Shown here one piece after another: positions 15,762 through 24,250 of a stretch of 64,000 nt of DNA. Each line of letters starts with the position of its first letter. The first letter of the stretch is position 1. The stretch comes from Anaerolineaceae bacterium UBA1363 (GTDB taxonomy: Bacteria; Chloroflexota; Anaerolineae; Anaerolineales; Anaerolineaceae). The translations under genes were made by a program, and so were the position numbers. Where the stretch lies: positions 687-64,686 of the forward strand of contig DBRR01000017.1 in the NCBI GenBank assembly GCA_002306055.1, written 5' to 3'. Below the pieces are notes generated by a model. The model did not search any database and had not been told where the DNA came from. It saw only the letters and a list, made by a program, of their open reading frames with translations.

Positions 15762-16235
15762 TTACTCGATTTTGAGGATTTTGATTTTAAGGATGGAATT
15801 ATTGGGGAGGTGGACCTCGACCGTCTCACCTTTTTTATGCCCCATCAGAGCCGCACCCATGGGAGATTCGTAGGAAATCTTTCGCTGCCGGGGGTTGGCT
15901 TCGTTGGCACCAACGATGATGAAGGTCTCTTCGGGCTCGTCTCCTTCCTGGAGGGTGACGGTGTTGCCGATCTGAACCATGGAGGTGTTAAGGTCGGTGT
16001 CTTCAATCAACGTAGCAGTAGAAAGAATAGCTTCGATCTGCTGGATCCGTCCTTCGATGAACCCTTGGTCTTCCTTGGCAGCATGATAATCAGCGTTTTC
16101 GGAAAGATCACCCATTTCGATAGCATGTTTTAGACGGCGGGCGATTTCTTCGCGGCGGGGACCTTTTAGGTCAGCCAGTTCTTCTTGTAGTTTTGCCTTC
16201 CCGGCAGGGGTTAAGAATTGGGGTGTGAGAGCCAT
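15762..16235 (-). CDS. greA: Transcription elongation factor GreA
   Basis: Rescues backtracked RNA polymerase by stimulating transcript cleavage through the secondary channel. The 157-residue length is standard. The N-terminal coiled coil begins FLTPAGKAKLQEELADLK and carries the tip residues in MGDLSENADYHAAKEDQGFIE, including the DLSENADY acidic tip. The C-terminal FKBP-like domain has ISYESPMGAALMGHKKGETVEV. The start at MALTPQF is the family start, though AGGAG lies 13 bases away, rather far. It is the last gene of the minus-strand run, 16 bases after the dGTPase. Confidence 0.96.
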   Translation of the reverse strand: MALTPQFLTPAGKAKLQEELADLKGPRREEIARRLKHAIEMGDLSENADYHAAKEDQGFIEGRIQQIEAILSTATLIEDTDLNTSMVQIGNTVTLQEGDEPEETFIIVGANEANPRQRKISYESPMGAALMGHKKGETVEVHLPNNSILKIKILKIE

Positions 16236-16251
16236 GATTGGTGTTTTACTC

Positions 16252-17406
16252 CTAAGGTAGTGTTTGCGAATCGAAGAGTCGCAGATGTTCGTCAATCGCG
16301 TAGCGATCGGTCATGCCAGCGATGTAATCACAGATTGTGCGTTCGAGACCGCGCTGTGGAATGAGTTCCTGGACCGCTTCCGGCAAGGCGGCAGGGGTGC
16401 TTTGGTACATCGTGAAGATATCCGTGACGATGCGTTCTGATTTAGCAGCCATGCGCACAACACGATGGTGACGGTAGAGTTTGTTGAAGAGAAAATCCTT
16501 CAGTTCGCGGTTGCGGCGATACATGTCCTCACTGAAGCCTGCCACGTTGAAGGGCAGTTTTTGCAGATCGAGGGATGAATTGACATTGCTCTTTCGCAGG
16601 TAGCGATCGATGGATTGAATCAGATCCGTGATCTCAAAATTGATCAAGCGGCGGATGATCTGATGTCGTGAAAGGTCGTCCAGCGTCTCGCTACGGCGGC
16701 GGCCAATGCTTTCATTGACGATTTCCCAAAGGGCAATTCCATCCAACTGGGATGGGGTGATCATTCCTGAACGCAGACCATCATCGAGGTCGTGGGATGT
16801 GTAAGCCAGTTCATCCGCTACATTGGCGATTTGTGCTTCAAGGCTGCCGCGTAATTCAGGGTTATATTCCTGGGCATCGGCGATATCGTAGTCAGTCTCG
16901 TGCTTGACCATGCCTTCAAGGACTTCCCAACTCAAGTTAAGACCGGGGAAATCGGGGTAGCGATTTTCCAGTTGGGTCACAATACGCAGGGATTGCTGGT
17001 TGTGATTGAAACCCCCATGCTCTTTCATCAGGCGTGCCAGGGCGGTTTCACCGGAATGACCGAACGGAGGATGACCGATATCGTGGGCAAGACAAATGGT
17101 TTCAACCAGGTCTTCGTTCGCGCCCAAGGTGCGGGCAACAGACCGACCAATTTGGGTAACTTCGATGGAGTGGGTCAGGCGAGTACGGTAATAATCGCCC
17201 TCGTGATAGATGAAAACCTGAGTCTTATACTCAAGCCTGCGAAAAGCCGTGGTATGGATGACCCGGTCACGGTCGCGCTGAAAGCACGTGCGATAGTCCG
17301 CTTCTTCCTCGGGGTATTTCCGCCCGCGGGAGTTCTTGCTGCGAATGCCATAGGGAGCAAGGGTTTGGTCCTCGATTTCTTCAAGTTGCTGTCTGCTATA
17401 AATCAT
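16252..17406 (-). CDS. dgt: Deoxyguanosinetriphosphate triphosphohydrolase-like HD protein
   Basis: Hydrolyses dNTPs (dGTP in the founding member) to deoxynucleoside and triphosphate. The HD-domain metal ligands appear in order: H in RLTHSIEVTQIGR, HD in CLAHDIGHPPFGHSGE, and D in VADELAYTSHDLDDGL. The 384-residue length and start QRDRDRVIHTTAFRRLEYKTQVF match the type-1-like dGTPase subfamily. AGAGG precedes the ATG, and a lone TATAAT lies 18 bases upstream of it. A substrate other than dGTP is possible because these proteins vary. It lies 49 bases after the isopentenyl phosphate kinase gene. Confidence 0.92.
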   Translation of the reverse strand: MIYSRQQLEEIEDQTLAPYGIRSKNSRGRKYPEEEADYRTCFQRDRDRVIHTTAFRRLEYKTQVFIYHEGDYYRTRLTHSIEVTQIGRSVARTLGANEDLVETICLAHDIGHPPFGHSGETALARLMKEHGGFNHNQQSLRIVTQLENRYPDFPGLNLSWEVLEGMVKHETDYDIADAQEYNPELRGSLEAQIANVADELAYTSHDLDDGLRSGMITPSQLDGIALWEIVNESIGRRRSETLDDLSRHQIIRRLINFEITDLIQSIDRYLRKSNVNSSLDLQKLPFNVAGFSEDMYRRNRELKDFLFNKLYRHHRVVRMAAKSERIVTDIFTMYQSTPAALPEAVQELIPQRGLERTICDYIAGMTDRYAIDEHLRLFDSQTLP

Positions 17407-17455
17407 GCAAAGCCTCTACGGGAATTATACGTGTATTCCATCTGTGCGATGTGAA

Positions 17456-18250
17456 TTAGTTGATGGTTGTGCCAATCGCGTCTCCATCAAGGGCACGTCG
17501 GAGAGCCCCAGGTGAAACCGCTGAAAAGATCTGGATAGACAAACCGGGCAATTCCTGGCAGAGGGCCTGCATAGCCTGCACTTTTGTTACCATCCCACCG
17601 GTTACGTCCTGGCTGGCTGAGCCCTGCAGGAAGGCGGATGAATCGGAATACGCGGACAGGTGAGGCAAAAGTTGCTGGTTGACTGGATAATCCGCAAAGA
17701 CACCTTCAACTCTACCAGCGAGCAGGATTCGATCCGGATATAGAAAATGAGCCAGGTGGACGAAAAGGTCTTCAGTGGAGAGGATCGTACCGCCGAGCGT
17801 GAGATCCGAGACGACATCCCCATAAACGAGAGGGATCAACCCCAACTCGAAACTCTGAAGGAGCGGCTGCAAATTCCAGGTGTGGATCATGCGATTGTCG
17901 GCTGTAATGGAGGCTGAGGGAGGGAAAGCTATGAGGGGCAAGCTCAGTGCCTGTGCCTGGGCAAGAATGACCTGATCCAGGCTGCGGGCACTGTACCAGA
18001 CTTGTTGAAAACCCTGGCCTTCCATCAGGTTGTGGACACCCTGGCGGGTACCGTAGTGGGCGGCGGCATGATGCCCAAAGGAGCCTGAACCATGACCGAG
18101 CAGTAGTCTCTGGGAGGGGTTAGCCTGGCGCCAGGCAGTGATCTGGGATAGGAGATCGTTGATCTGATCGACCAGGGCAGTCTCAGGCTGATCTTTATTG
18201 GTGATCAGAGAACCACCCAGCTTGAGGAATGTAAGGCTCTGGGCATGCAT
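17456..18250 (-). CDS. ipk: Isopentenyl phosphate kinase
   Basis: Phosphorylates isopentenyl phosphate to IPP, the last step of the archaeal-type mevalonate route, in the cytoplasm. It belongs to the amino-acid-kinase fold. The start FLKLGGSLIT gives the ATP loop. GHGSGSFGHH carries the His at position 60 that marks IPK against other kinases in the fold. GGTILSTEDLFVHLA and the late DVTGGMVTKVQAM block complete the pattern. It has 264 residues, with GGAG a few bases upstream of the ATG. It begins six bases after mevalonate kinase, and that pairing supports the assignment over glutamate or uridylate kinase. No phosphomevalonate decarboxylase is in the window. Confidence 0.9.
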   Translation of the reverse strand: MHAQSLTFLKLGGSLITNKDQPETALVDQINDLLSQITAWRQANPSQRLLLGHGSGSFGHHAAAHYGTRQGVHNLMEGQGFQQVWYSARSLDQVILAQAQALSLPLIAFPPSASITADNRMIHTWNLQPLLQSFELGLIPLVYGDVVSDLTLGGTILSTEDLFVHLAHFLYPDRILLAGRVEGVFADYPVNQQLLPHLSAYSDSSAFLQGSASQDVTGGMVTKVQAMQALCQELPGLSIQIFSAVSPGALRRALDGDAIGTTIN

Positions 18251-18256
18251 ACTCGT

Positions 18257-19207
18257 TTACTCCATGGGGTGGAGATGGGTCGCGAAGACCCAGGGTGAGC
18301 CGGCTGAAATAAGGGCTTGTGTGACCGCGGTTTCGGTTTCAGGAGTTACCAGCGCGACCATGTGACCGCCCATCCCTCCGCCTGTGAGTTTGGCGCCAAG
18401 GGCGCCTGCCTTTCTGGCGGCAAGAATCAGCGCATCCAATTCAGGGCAGGAAAGCCAGAACGCAGCGAGGTGTTCCTGGTTGGCATCCATTGCCTTACCC
18501 AGTGCCTCAAGGTCAGCAATCTGGAACGAGCGTTTGCTGTGTTGGACTAATTCGGTGATGGCATCCAGGTGAGGTTGGATTGCGTCTAGGTCGGTAGCAA
18601 GATTCTGCGCAAGTTGGCTCGTCGATTCCCGCGTGGACTTGCGAATGCCCGAATCAGCAACTACGAAGGTAAGCTCCCGGATCGGTTGGATGAATTCGAT
18701 CACTTCTCCGCGCTGATAGTAAATGGGTTTTTCATAAGTAATTACAGTGTTATCGATGCCGGATGGGCGGCCGTGCACCGCCTGTTCGGACTGGAAAGCG
18801 AGTGAGTTGAGCTCCTGGGGATTCAGGGGGTGTCCAAGGAAAGCCGACATGGCACGCAGAAGCGAGACAGCAATGGCAGCGCTGGAACCCAAGCCCGCAG
18901 CAATTGGCAGTTCAGAGGTGAGGATGATGCGGCATGTGGGTAATTGTTGAAGACCCAGGAAGGAAAAGAGGAGATTTAGGGTGTGGACCAGGAAATGGTC
19001 TTTTCCAAGCTCGCCCAGGTCGTGATCGATGTTCAGAAAAGCGGCATTGATGTGGATCTTACCCTGGGGTTGACCTATTGCCGGCTCAATAGTGGTGCGC
19101 ACCTTAAGACTGGTGAGAGGAATGGCAATGGCGGGGCTGCCATAAACAACAGCGTGTTCACCCAGTAGGATCAGTTTTCCACAAGCGGTTGCAGTTATTG
19201 CTGGCAT
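18257..19207 (-). CDS. mvk: Mevalonate kinase
   Basis: Phosphorylates mevalonate to mevalonate 5-phosphate. A GHMP-superfamily kinase of 316 residues. The substrate motif is GKLILLGEHAVVYGSPAIAIP at the start, the ATP loop is PIAAGLGSSAAIAVSLLRA near residue 102, and GRPSGIDNTVITYEKP supplies the catalytic Asp region. The C-terminal GGM motif is AKLTGGGMGGHMVAL. GAGGTGA precedes the ATG. It lies 14 bases after the UbiA-family gene and just before isopentenyl phosphate kinase, so three isoprenoid-related genes are co-directional and probably co-transcribed. Confidence 0.95.
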   Translation of the reverse strand: MPAITATACGKLILLGEHAVVYGSPAIAIPLTSLKVRTTIEPAIGQPQGKIHINAAFLNIDHDLGELGKDHFLVHTLNLLFSFLGLQQLPTCRIILTSELPIAAGLGSSAAIAVSLLRAMSAFLGHPLNPQELNSLAFQSEQAVHGRPSGIDNTVITYEKPIYYQRGEVIEFIQPIRELTFVVADSGIRKSTRESTSQLAQNLATDLDAIQPHLDAITELVQHSKRSFQIADLEALGKAMDANQEHLAAFWLSCPELDALILAARKAGALGAKLTGGGMGGHMVALVTPETETAVTQALISAGSPWVFATHLHPME

Positions 19208-19221
19208 GGTTCACCTCAATA

Positions 19222-20088
19222 TCAAAGGTAAAGTATTAGCATGACGGCTACAACCCAAAGTAAGATTGCTGCCTGTAGTGGGTGATCTTTTAGCAACACT
19301 TCTTCCGGGGTGGAGGTTGTGTCGGAGTTTTGGATCAGGTACATGTAGCGGAAAATACCAAAAAAGACAAAGGGGGTGGTGAGCATCATGGTGTATGTAG
19401 GACCCTGTGGATGCGCAGAGAAAGAATAGAGCATGTAGGTGATCAGGATCGATGCAAGCATGACTTCCAAATACTGGTTGAGGAGCGGGATCGAGTAGCC
19501 GTCAAGCACTTTTCGAAACTCCCCGGCACTTCCTTCCAGCAGCCTGAGTTCAGCAAAACGCTTACCAAATCCGAGGAAAAGCGCCAGGAGGGCGGTGAGG
19601 AAGAAAAGCCATGGGGAGAAGAAGGTAACCTCGATGACACTGATACCTGCAAAAACGCGCAATAAGAATCCTATGGCAATGACCATGACATCGACGAGCA
19701 TGATGTGTTTGAGCCACTTGGAATAGGCGAGCATAAGAAGCGTGTAGGTAATACAAATGAGGCCGAACTTCCAGGAGAGAAGAAATGCCGCGCTAAAGGC
19801 TACGAGCGACAGGAGAATGGCGAAGACGACAGCGTGTCTCAGAGAAAGACGACCAGAAGCAATCGGGCGATGGCATTTTTGGGGGTGATGCCGGTCAGCT
19901 TTCAGGTCGATGATGTCGTTGATGGTGTAAGTGAGCCCGGAGACCAGGCAGAAGAGGAAAAAGGCTGCCAGAACGCGCAAAGCAGACGAAGCAACAAAGA
20001 GCTGGCGGTCGAAGACAAGACCAGCGAAAATGACAAGATTTTTCGTCCATTGGCGGGGACGCATGGTTTCTATCAGGTTTTTCAGCAT
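19222..20088 (-). CDS. UbiA-family prenyltransferase, probable decaprenyl-phosphate phosphoribosyltransferase
   Basis: A polytopic membrane enzyme of 288 residues. The UbiA aspartate motif is NDIIDLKADRHHPQKCHRPI, followed by ASGRLS. Together with the opening MRPRQWTKNLVIFAGLVF this is characteristic of the subgroup that joins phosphoribose to polyprenyl phosphate (DPPR synthase) rather than of quinone enzymes. Roughly eight hydrophobic helices can be counted. A longer in-frame extension to 20688 is antisense to lepA and rejected; the ATG used has only a weak ribosome site. The operon with mevalonate-pathway kinases fits supply of its polyprenyl substrate. The product would be a sugar donor for envelope glycans, matching the glycosyltransferases encoded divergently. 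Confidence 0.82.
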   Translation of the reverse strand: MLKNLIETMRPRQWTKNLVIFAGLVFDRQLFVASSALRVLAAFFLFCLVSGLTYTINDIIDLKADRHHPQKCHRPIASGRLSLRHAVVFAILLSLVAFSAAFLLSWKFGLICITYTLLMLAYSKWLKHIMLVDVMVIAIGFLLRVFAGISVIEVTFFSPWLFFLTALLALFLGFGKRFAELRLLEGSAGEFRKVLDGYSIPLLNQYLEVMLASILITYMLYSFSAHPQGPTYTMMLTTPFVFFGIFRYMYLIQNSDTTSTPEEVLLKDHPLQAAILLWVVAVMLILYL

Positions 20089-20099
20089 ATGGTTTATAT

Positions 20100-20117
20100 T
20101 ACCATAAGGGTATGGTA
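20100..20117. promoter_or_regulatory. Small inverted repeat upstream of the UbiA-family gene
   Basis: TACCATA and TATGGTA flank a four-base spacer 11 bases from the start codon. It could be an operator or a hairpin near the translation start; the evidence is symmetry alone. Confidence 0.3.
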
Positions 20118-20210
20118 GCTGATAGTCGACAGGTGATACCTGATTGGAGTTCAGCAAAAACTTGTAGAGGGAAAGTGATTTTTCGAGTGGAAAAACGCAA
20201 CCCTGCCTAC

Positions 20211-20261
20211 GGAGAACCCGCGGAGAACCCGCTGAGAACCCGCGGTTACTAAGGGTATAAT
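20211..20261 (+). promoter_or_regulatory. lepA promoter with three 11-bp direct repeats
   Basis: GGAGAACCCGC is repeated at 20211, 20222 and 20233 (third copy TGAGAACCCGC). A TATAAT -10 follows at 20256-20261. The -35 position falls in the third repeat and is poor. Direct repeats spaced one helical turn apart and abutting a weak -35 are the usual layout for an activator. Confidence 0.45.
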
Positions 20262-20280
20262 AAGTTATACTGAAAGGCTT

Positions 20281-22074
20281 ATGGAAAGAATAAGAAATTT
20301 TTGCATCATCGCCCATGTGGATCATGGAAAATCGACCCTGGCGGACCGGATGCTCCAGATGACTCACACGATCGCAGACCGCGATATGACAGCGCAGGTT
20401 TTGGACACGATGGACCTGGAACGCGAAAAAGGTGTGACGATTAAGGCCTCCGCTGTGCGGATGATCTACAACGCCAAGGATGGGCAGGATTACGAGTTCA
20501 ATCTGATCGACACGCCCGGACACGTAGACTTCAACTACGAAGTCAGCCGTGCGTTGTACGCCTGTGAAGGAGCGGTTTTGGTTGTTGATGCCACGCAGGG
20601 CATTGAAGCCCAGACACTTGCCAATCTTTACCTGGCGTTGGATGCAAACCTCGTGATCATTCCTGTTATCAACAAGATCGATTTGCAATCGGCAGATGTA
20701 GAGGGGGTCAGGCGCGACCTGAAGATTTTACTCGGGGTGGAAGACGAGGAAATTATTCCTATCAGCGCCAAGACCGGATTTGGCGTTGAAGAGGTTTTGG
20801 AAGCTATCGTTGCCAAGATTCCCGCTCCGATACGATCAGAAGATAAGCCCCTGAGAGCCTTGATTTTTGATTCTCACTACGACGCGTACAAAGGCGTTAT
20901 AGCCTATGTCAGGGTTTTTGACGGCAGCCTGACGGCGAACGATAAGGTCGCGATGATGGCAACCGGAACGAAAATCGTTCCTGTAGAAATAGGCATTTTT
21001 TCGCCGAATCTGCTGCCGATTGACAAATTGAGCGCGGGAGACGTTGGTTACATCGCGACGGGGCTCAAAACTGTTTCGGAGTGCCGGGTTGGTGACACGA
21101 TCACCAACGCTGCGAAACCAGCAGACACACCCTTGCCGGGTTATCGGAAAGCAAAGCCAATGGTCTTCGCTGGTGTTTACCCGGTGGAGGGAGAGGATTT
21201 TCCTGATTTGAAAGAGGCTTTGGAGAAGCTGCAGCTAAACGATGCCTCCCTGACGTTTGAGCCTGAATCTTCAGAAGCGTTGAAATTCGGGTTCAGGTGC
21301 GGCTTCCTCGGGCTCTTCCACATGGAGATCATCCAAGAACGGATTGAGCGCGAATATGACCTGGATGTGGTGTTTACCGCACCATCGGTGGAATACAAGG
21401 TCGATTTGACCGATGGAAGCACGATCATGATTGATTCACCGGCTGATCTACCCGATGAAGGACGAATAAAAGAGATCTATGAGCCTTGGATGTCGCTGGA
21501 GATATTCAGCCCTACGGAGTACTACGGCGTGATCATGGAGATGGTGCGCAAACGGCGTGGAATTTACATCAATCAGGAGTATCCTGCGGCAAACCGGGTG
21601 CAACTGAACTTCGAGATCCCACTTTCGGAAATCATCGTGGACTTCTTTGATCTCCTGAAATCGAACACCCACGGCTATGCCTCGATGGACTACCAATTCC
21701 TGGAGTATCGTGCCGGGGACTTGGTGAAACTGCAAATACTGCTGAACGAAGAACCAGTGGACGCCCTGACGGCAATTGTGCACAGCCAGGACGCATACCA
21801 TAAGGGTCAGGCGCTGGTGAGCAAGCTGAAGGAGATCATTCCTCAGCAGCTGTTTACCATCCCGATCCAGGCATATGCCGAGGGGCGGGTCATTTCCCGC
21901 GCGAACGTGAAGGCTTTGCGGAAGGACGTGTTGGCAAAGTGTTATGGCGGCGACATTACCCGCAAGAAAAAGCTGCTCGAAAAGCAAAAAAGGGGTAAAA
22001 AGCGCATGAAAATGGTCGGGAGTGTCGAAATTCCCCAGGAAGCATTCATGGCGATTTTACGGCTGGAGAATTGA
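20281..22074 (+). CDS. lepA: Elongation factor 4 (LepA)
   Basis: A translation GTPase that acts on the ribosome, proposed in back-translocation or 30S assembly. The G motifs are AHVDHGKST (11-19), DTPGHVDF and NKID. The EF4-specific C-terminal domain ends KKKLLEKQKRGKKRMKMVG, split here from the closing SVEIPQEAFMAIL. The length of 597 residues is standard, and the start MERIRNFCIIAHVDHGKST is the usual one. This block distinguishes it from TypA. It is the first gene of a long co-directional run. Its stop overlaps the next start (TGATG), so a housekeeping factor drives an envelope-type gene set. Confidence 0.97.
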   Translation: MERIRNFCIIAHVDHGKSTLADRMLQMTHTIADRDMTAQVLDTMDLEREKGVTIKASAVRMIYNAKDGQDYEFNLIDTPGHVDFNYEVSRALYACEGAVLVVDATQGIEAQTLANLYLALDANLVIIPVINKIDLQSADVEGVRRDLKILLGVEDEEIIPISAKTGFGVEEVLEAIVAKIPAPIRSEDKPLRALIFDSHYDAYKGVIAYVRVFDGSLTANDKVAMMATGTKIVPVEIGIFSPNLLPIDKLSAGDVGYIATGLKTVSECRVGDTITNAAKPADTPLPGYRKAKPMVFAGVYPVEGEDFPDLKEALEKLQLNDASLTFEPESSEALKFGFRCGFLGLFHMEIIQERIEREYDLDVVFTAPSVEYKVDLTDGSTIMIDSPADLPDEGRIKEIYEPWMSLEIFSPTEYYGVIMEMVRKRRGIYINQEYPAANRVQLNFEIPLSEIIVDFFDLLKSNTHGYASMDYQFLEYRAGDLVKLQILLNEEPVDALTAIVHSQDAYHKGQALVSKLKEIIPQQLFTIPIQAYAEGRVISRANVKALRKDVLAKCYGGDITRKKKLLEKQKRGKKRMKMVGSVEIPQEAFMAILRLEN

Positions 22075-23102
22075 TGCCCGAAACAAGTAAAGGCTTTCGT
22101 GCCGGCGATATTGCTCGGGTGACAGTGGCGCTGTTGATCAGCGGTCTGGCAATCTGGCTGCTGGTGCGCCAGATAGACTTGCAGGCATTTCTGGCAGCTC
22201 TCAGGTCCTTAACGCCGCTAGCGATGATCTTGATCATCGCTTGTTTTTCTGTCGGTTTGTTCGTCAGGGGGTTGGTTTGCAGGCTGATCCTTGGAAAAGA
22301 ATTCACTTTTTCAGAAGCATTCTGGGCTATGAACGCAGGCTACCTCCTGAACAGTATTTTACCCCTCAGGCTGGGGGAAGTGGGCAGGGCAGTGCTTCTC
22401 GTGAGACACGGCAAGGGTAAGCGCAATTACCCTGAAGTGTTCGCGGCGATCGTGACTGAGCGAATGATGGACCTGATGGTCGGCTCGCTTTTCTTTCTCG
22501 CGACTTTGCCGCTTCTGGTCGGAGAAAGCAATCTTAAACGCGTAGTTATCATCACCGCAGTTGTTTTACTGCTTGGCAGTGTAGCCATTTTCGTTAGTAC
22601 AAGGCACAGAGAAAGCCTGATTCATTGGCTGGAAAACCGCTTTGGATCTAAAAAGTTGATTAGCCAGAGGATACTGCCTGCTCTGGACAAACTACTGACC
22701 GGCTTTAAAATTTTTCTGAAACCCAAGCTGTTTTTCACTGCATTCTTGCTGTTGTCAATCAGTTGGGCAATGTCGATGGTGGAATTTGGTATCTTGCAGG
22801 GTGCCATTATGGATTACTCCCAATGGTGGTGGCCGTTGTTAATCACGCCCGCGAGCGCTTTTGTGAACGCACTGCCTGCCGCGCCCGCTGGGTTGGGCGT
22901 GTTTGAGGCTGGCGCAGTCGCCGCGTATTCGTTGGTGGAGGTGGGGAAGGCTGACGCGCTGGCGATGGCACTGGTGGTACACGCCGTGCAGGTCATCATC
23001 CCGGTATTTTTGGGAATGATCGGGATTTACGTGATGGGCGAAAACCTGGGGACTTTGGTCCGAAGTGCAAGAAGACAATCTGGGAGCAGCGAACTCCGAT
23101 GA
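22074..23102 (+). CDS. Lysylphosphatidylglycerol synthase TM-region / AglD-like flippase family protein
   Basis: An integral membrane protein of 342 residues with about eight hydrophobic segments, the first at ARVTVALLISGLAIWLLV. The UPF0104/AglD-type conserved blocks are visible: a motif around MNAGYLLNSILPLRLGEVGR near residue 84, and the late PAAPAGLGVFEAGAVAAYSL with the G-x-G-x-x-E element. Family members act in lipid or polyprenyl-glycan handling and often sit beside glycosyltransferases, as here. The ATG overlaps the lepA stop, and the gene's own stop overlaps the next ATG. The precise substrate cannot be read from sequence. Confidence 0.8.
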   Translation: MPETSKGFRAGDIARVTVALLISGLAIWLLVRQIDLQAFLAALRSLTPLAMILIIACFSVGLFVRGLVCRLILGKEFTFSEAFWAMNAGYLLNSILPLRLGEVGRAVLLVRHGKGKRNYPEVFAAIVTERMMDLMVGSLFFLATLPLLVGESNLKRVVIITAVVLLLGSVAIFVSTRHRESLIHWLENRFGSKKLISQRILPALDKLLTGFKIFLKPKLFFTAFLLLSISWAMSMVEFGILQGAIMDYSQWWWPLLITPASAFVNALPAAPAGLGVFEAGAVAAYSLVEVGKADALAMALVVHAVQVIIPVFLGMIGIYVMGENLGTLVRSARRQSGSSELR

Positions 23103-24250
23103 AAATTCTAATCACCGCTACCTATTTCCATCCTTACAACTCCGGCTTGTCAGTTTATGCTCTGCGGGTCGCTCGTGGTCTGGTTGGGCTTGGGCATGAG
23201 GTGTGTGTGCTCACCTCCCAATATGATAAAAAACTGGCATGCGAGGAAAGCCTGGATGGCGTAAAGATCCTGCGCGTGAAAGTGGGGATGAAGCTTTCCA
23301 AAGGTGTGCTGATGCCAGGTTTGAAAGCCCAGGCGAGAAAGTGGGTCGAATGGGCAGATGTTGTAAACGTGCATATGCCGCAGTTTGAGTCTTTTGTGAT
23401 CGCAGGGTTGGCAAAACAATTGAAGAAACTCTTGGTAGTCACCTATCATTGCGACCTGGTAATGAGCGGCAGTTGGTTCAACCGGTTGGCAGGCTGGGGA
23501 ACGACCTTGCTCGGCAAACGAGCACTAAAGCAAGCACAAGTGATCGTGCAGAACACGCTTGACTATGCCAGGCATTCGAAAGGATTGAAGCCATATCTGG
23601 ATAAGGTTGTGGAAGTACCGACACCGGTTGTGTTTTTAGAATCTGGTCCGGGTGAAAAGAAATTTTTCCGGGAGAGATTTGGCCTGGCGGAAAGTGATAA
23701 GGTGATTGGGCTGGCAGGAAGGGTCGCAAGCGAAAAGGGTTACGAATATCTGGCGCAGGCATTACCGGTGGTTTTGGAAAAATACCCCACTGCCAGAGTG
23801 GTACATGCTGGCAATTGGAAAGGCGTGATCGGTGAGGAGGCTTACCTGGCGAAGGTCGAAGCGATGATCCGACCCTTTGGCGACAAATGGAAGTCCCTGG
23901 GTTTTCTTTCAGACGATGACTTTATGCGCTTCTTTGCTGCCTGTGATCTGCTGGTATATTCGAGCCTGAATGCGACTGAGTCTTTTGGGATCGTGCAGAT
24001 CGAAGCAATGTGCCAGGGTACGCCCGTGGTGGCGTCAGACCTTCCGGGAGTAAGGCAGCCTGTGCTGCAAACTGGGTTGGGGCGGATTGTGCCAGTGAGA
24101 GATGCCGCCGCTTTGGCTGAGGGTATCATTTCTGTTTTGGACGAAAACCGTGAAGCGCGTATAATCCCCGAGTCTTATTTGAGACAGTTCGAACAAAAAA
24201 AAGTAGCCGAACGCTACCAGGAAATTTTTATGTCATTGGTTCATAGATGA
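23099..24250 (+). CDS. GT4-family glycosyltransferase
   Basis: A cytoplasmic retaining glycosyltransferase of the GT-B fold with 383 residues. The start MKILITATYFHPYNSGLSVY holds the acceptor-side glycine loop. The donor-binding C-terminal half has GLAGRVASEKGYEYLAQAL and the EX7E region SLNATESFGIVQIEAMCQG, where both glutamates are present. GVLMPG and PTPVVFLESG are further family landmarks. The ATG overlaps the preceding stop (ATGA). It probably transfers a sugar to a lipid carrier or lipid in the same pathway as its membrane neighbours; donor and acceptor are unknown. Confidence 0.9.
   Translation: MKILITATYFHPYNSGLSVYALRVARGLVGLGHEVCVLTSQYDKKLACEESLDGVKILRVKVGMKLSKGVLMPGLKAQARKWVEWADVVNVHMPQFESFVIAGLAKQLKKLLVVTYHCDLVMSGSWFNRLAGWGTTLLGKRALKQAQVIVQNTLDYARHSKGLKPYLDKVVEVPTPVVFLESGPGEKKFFRERFGLAESDKVIGLAGRVASEKGYEYLAQALPVVLEKYPTARVVHAGNWKGVIGEEAYLAKVEAMIRPFGDKWKSLGFLSDDDFMRFFAACDLLVYSSLNATESFGIVQIEAMCQGTPVVASDLPGVRQPVLQTGLGRIVPVRDAAALAEGIISVLDENREARIIPESYLRQFEQKKVAERYQEIFMSLVHR

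Noticed and set aside
20089..20688. N-terminal extension of about 200 residues on the UbiA-family protein
   Set aside because: It is antisense to the lepA start and promoter, and the family begins at the LIETMRPRQWTKN segment.
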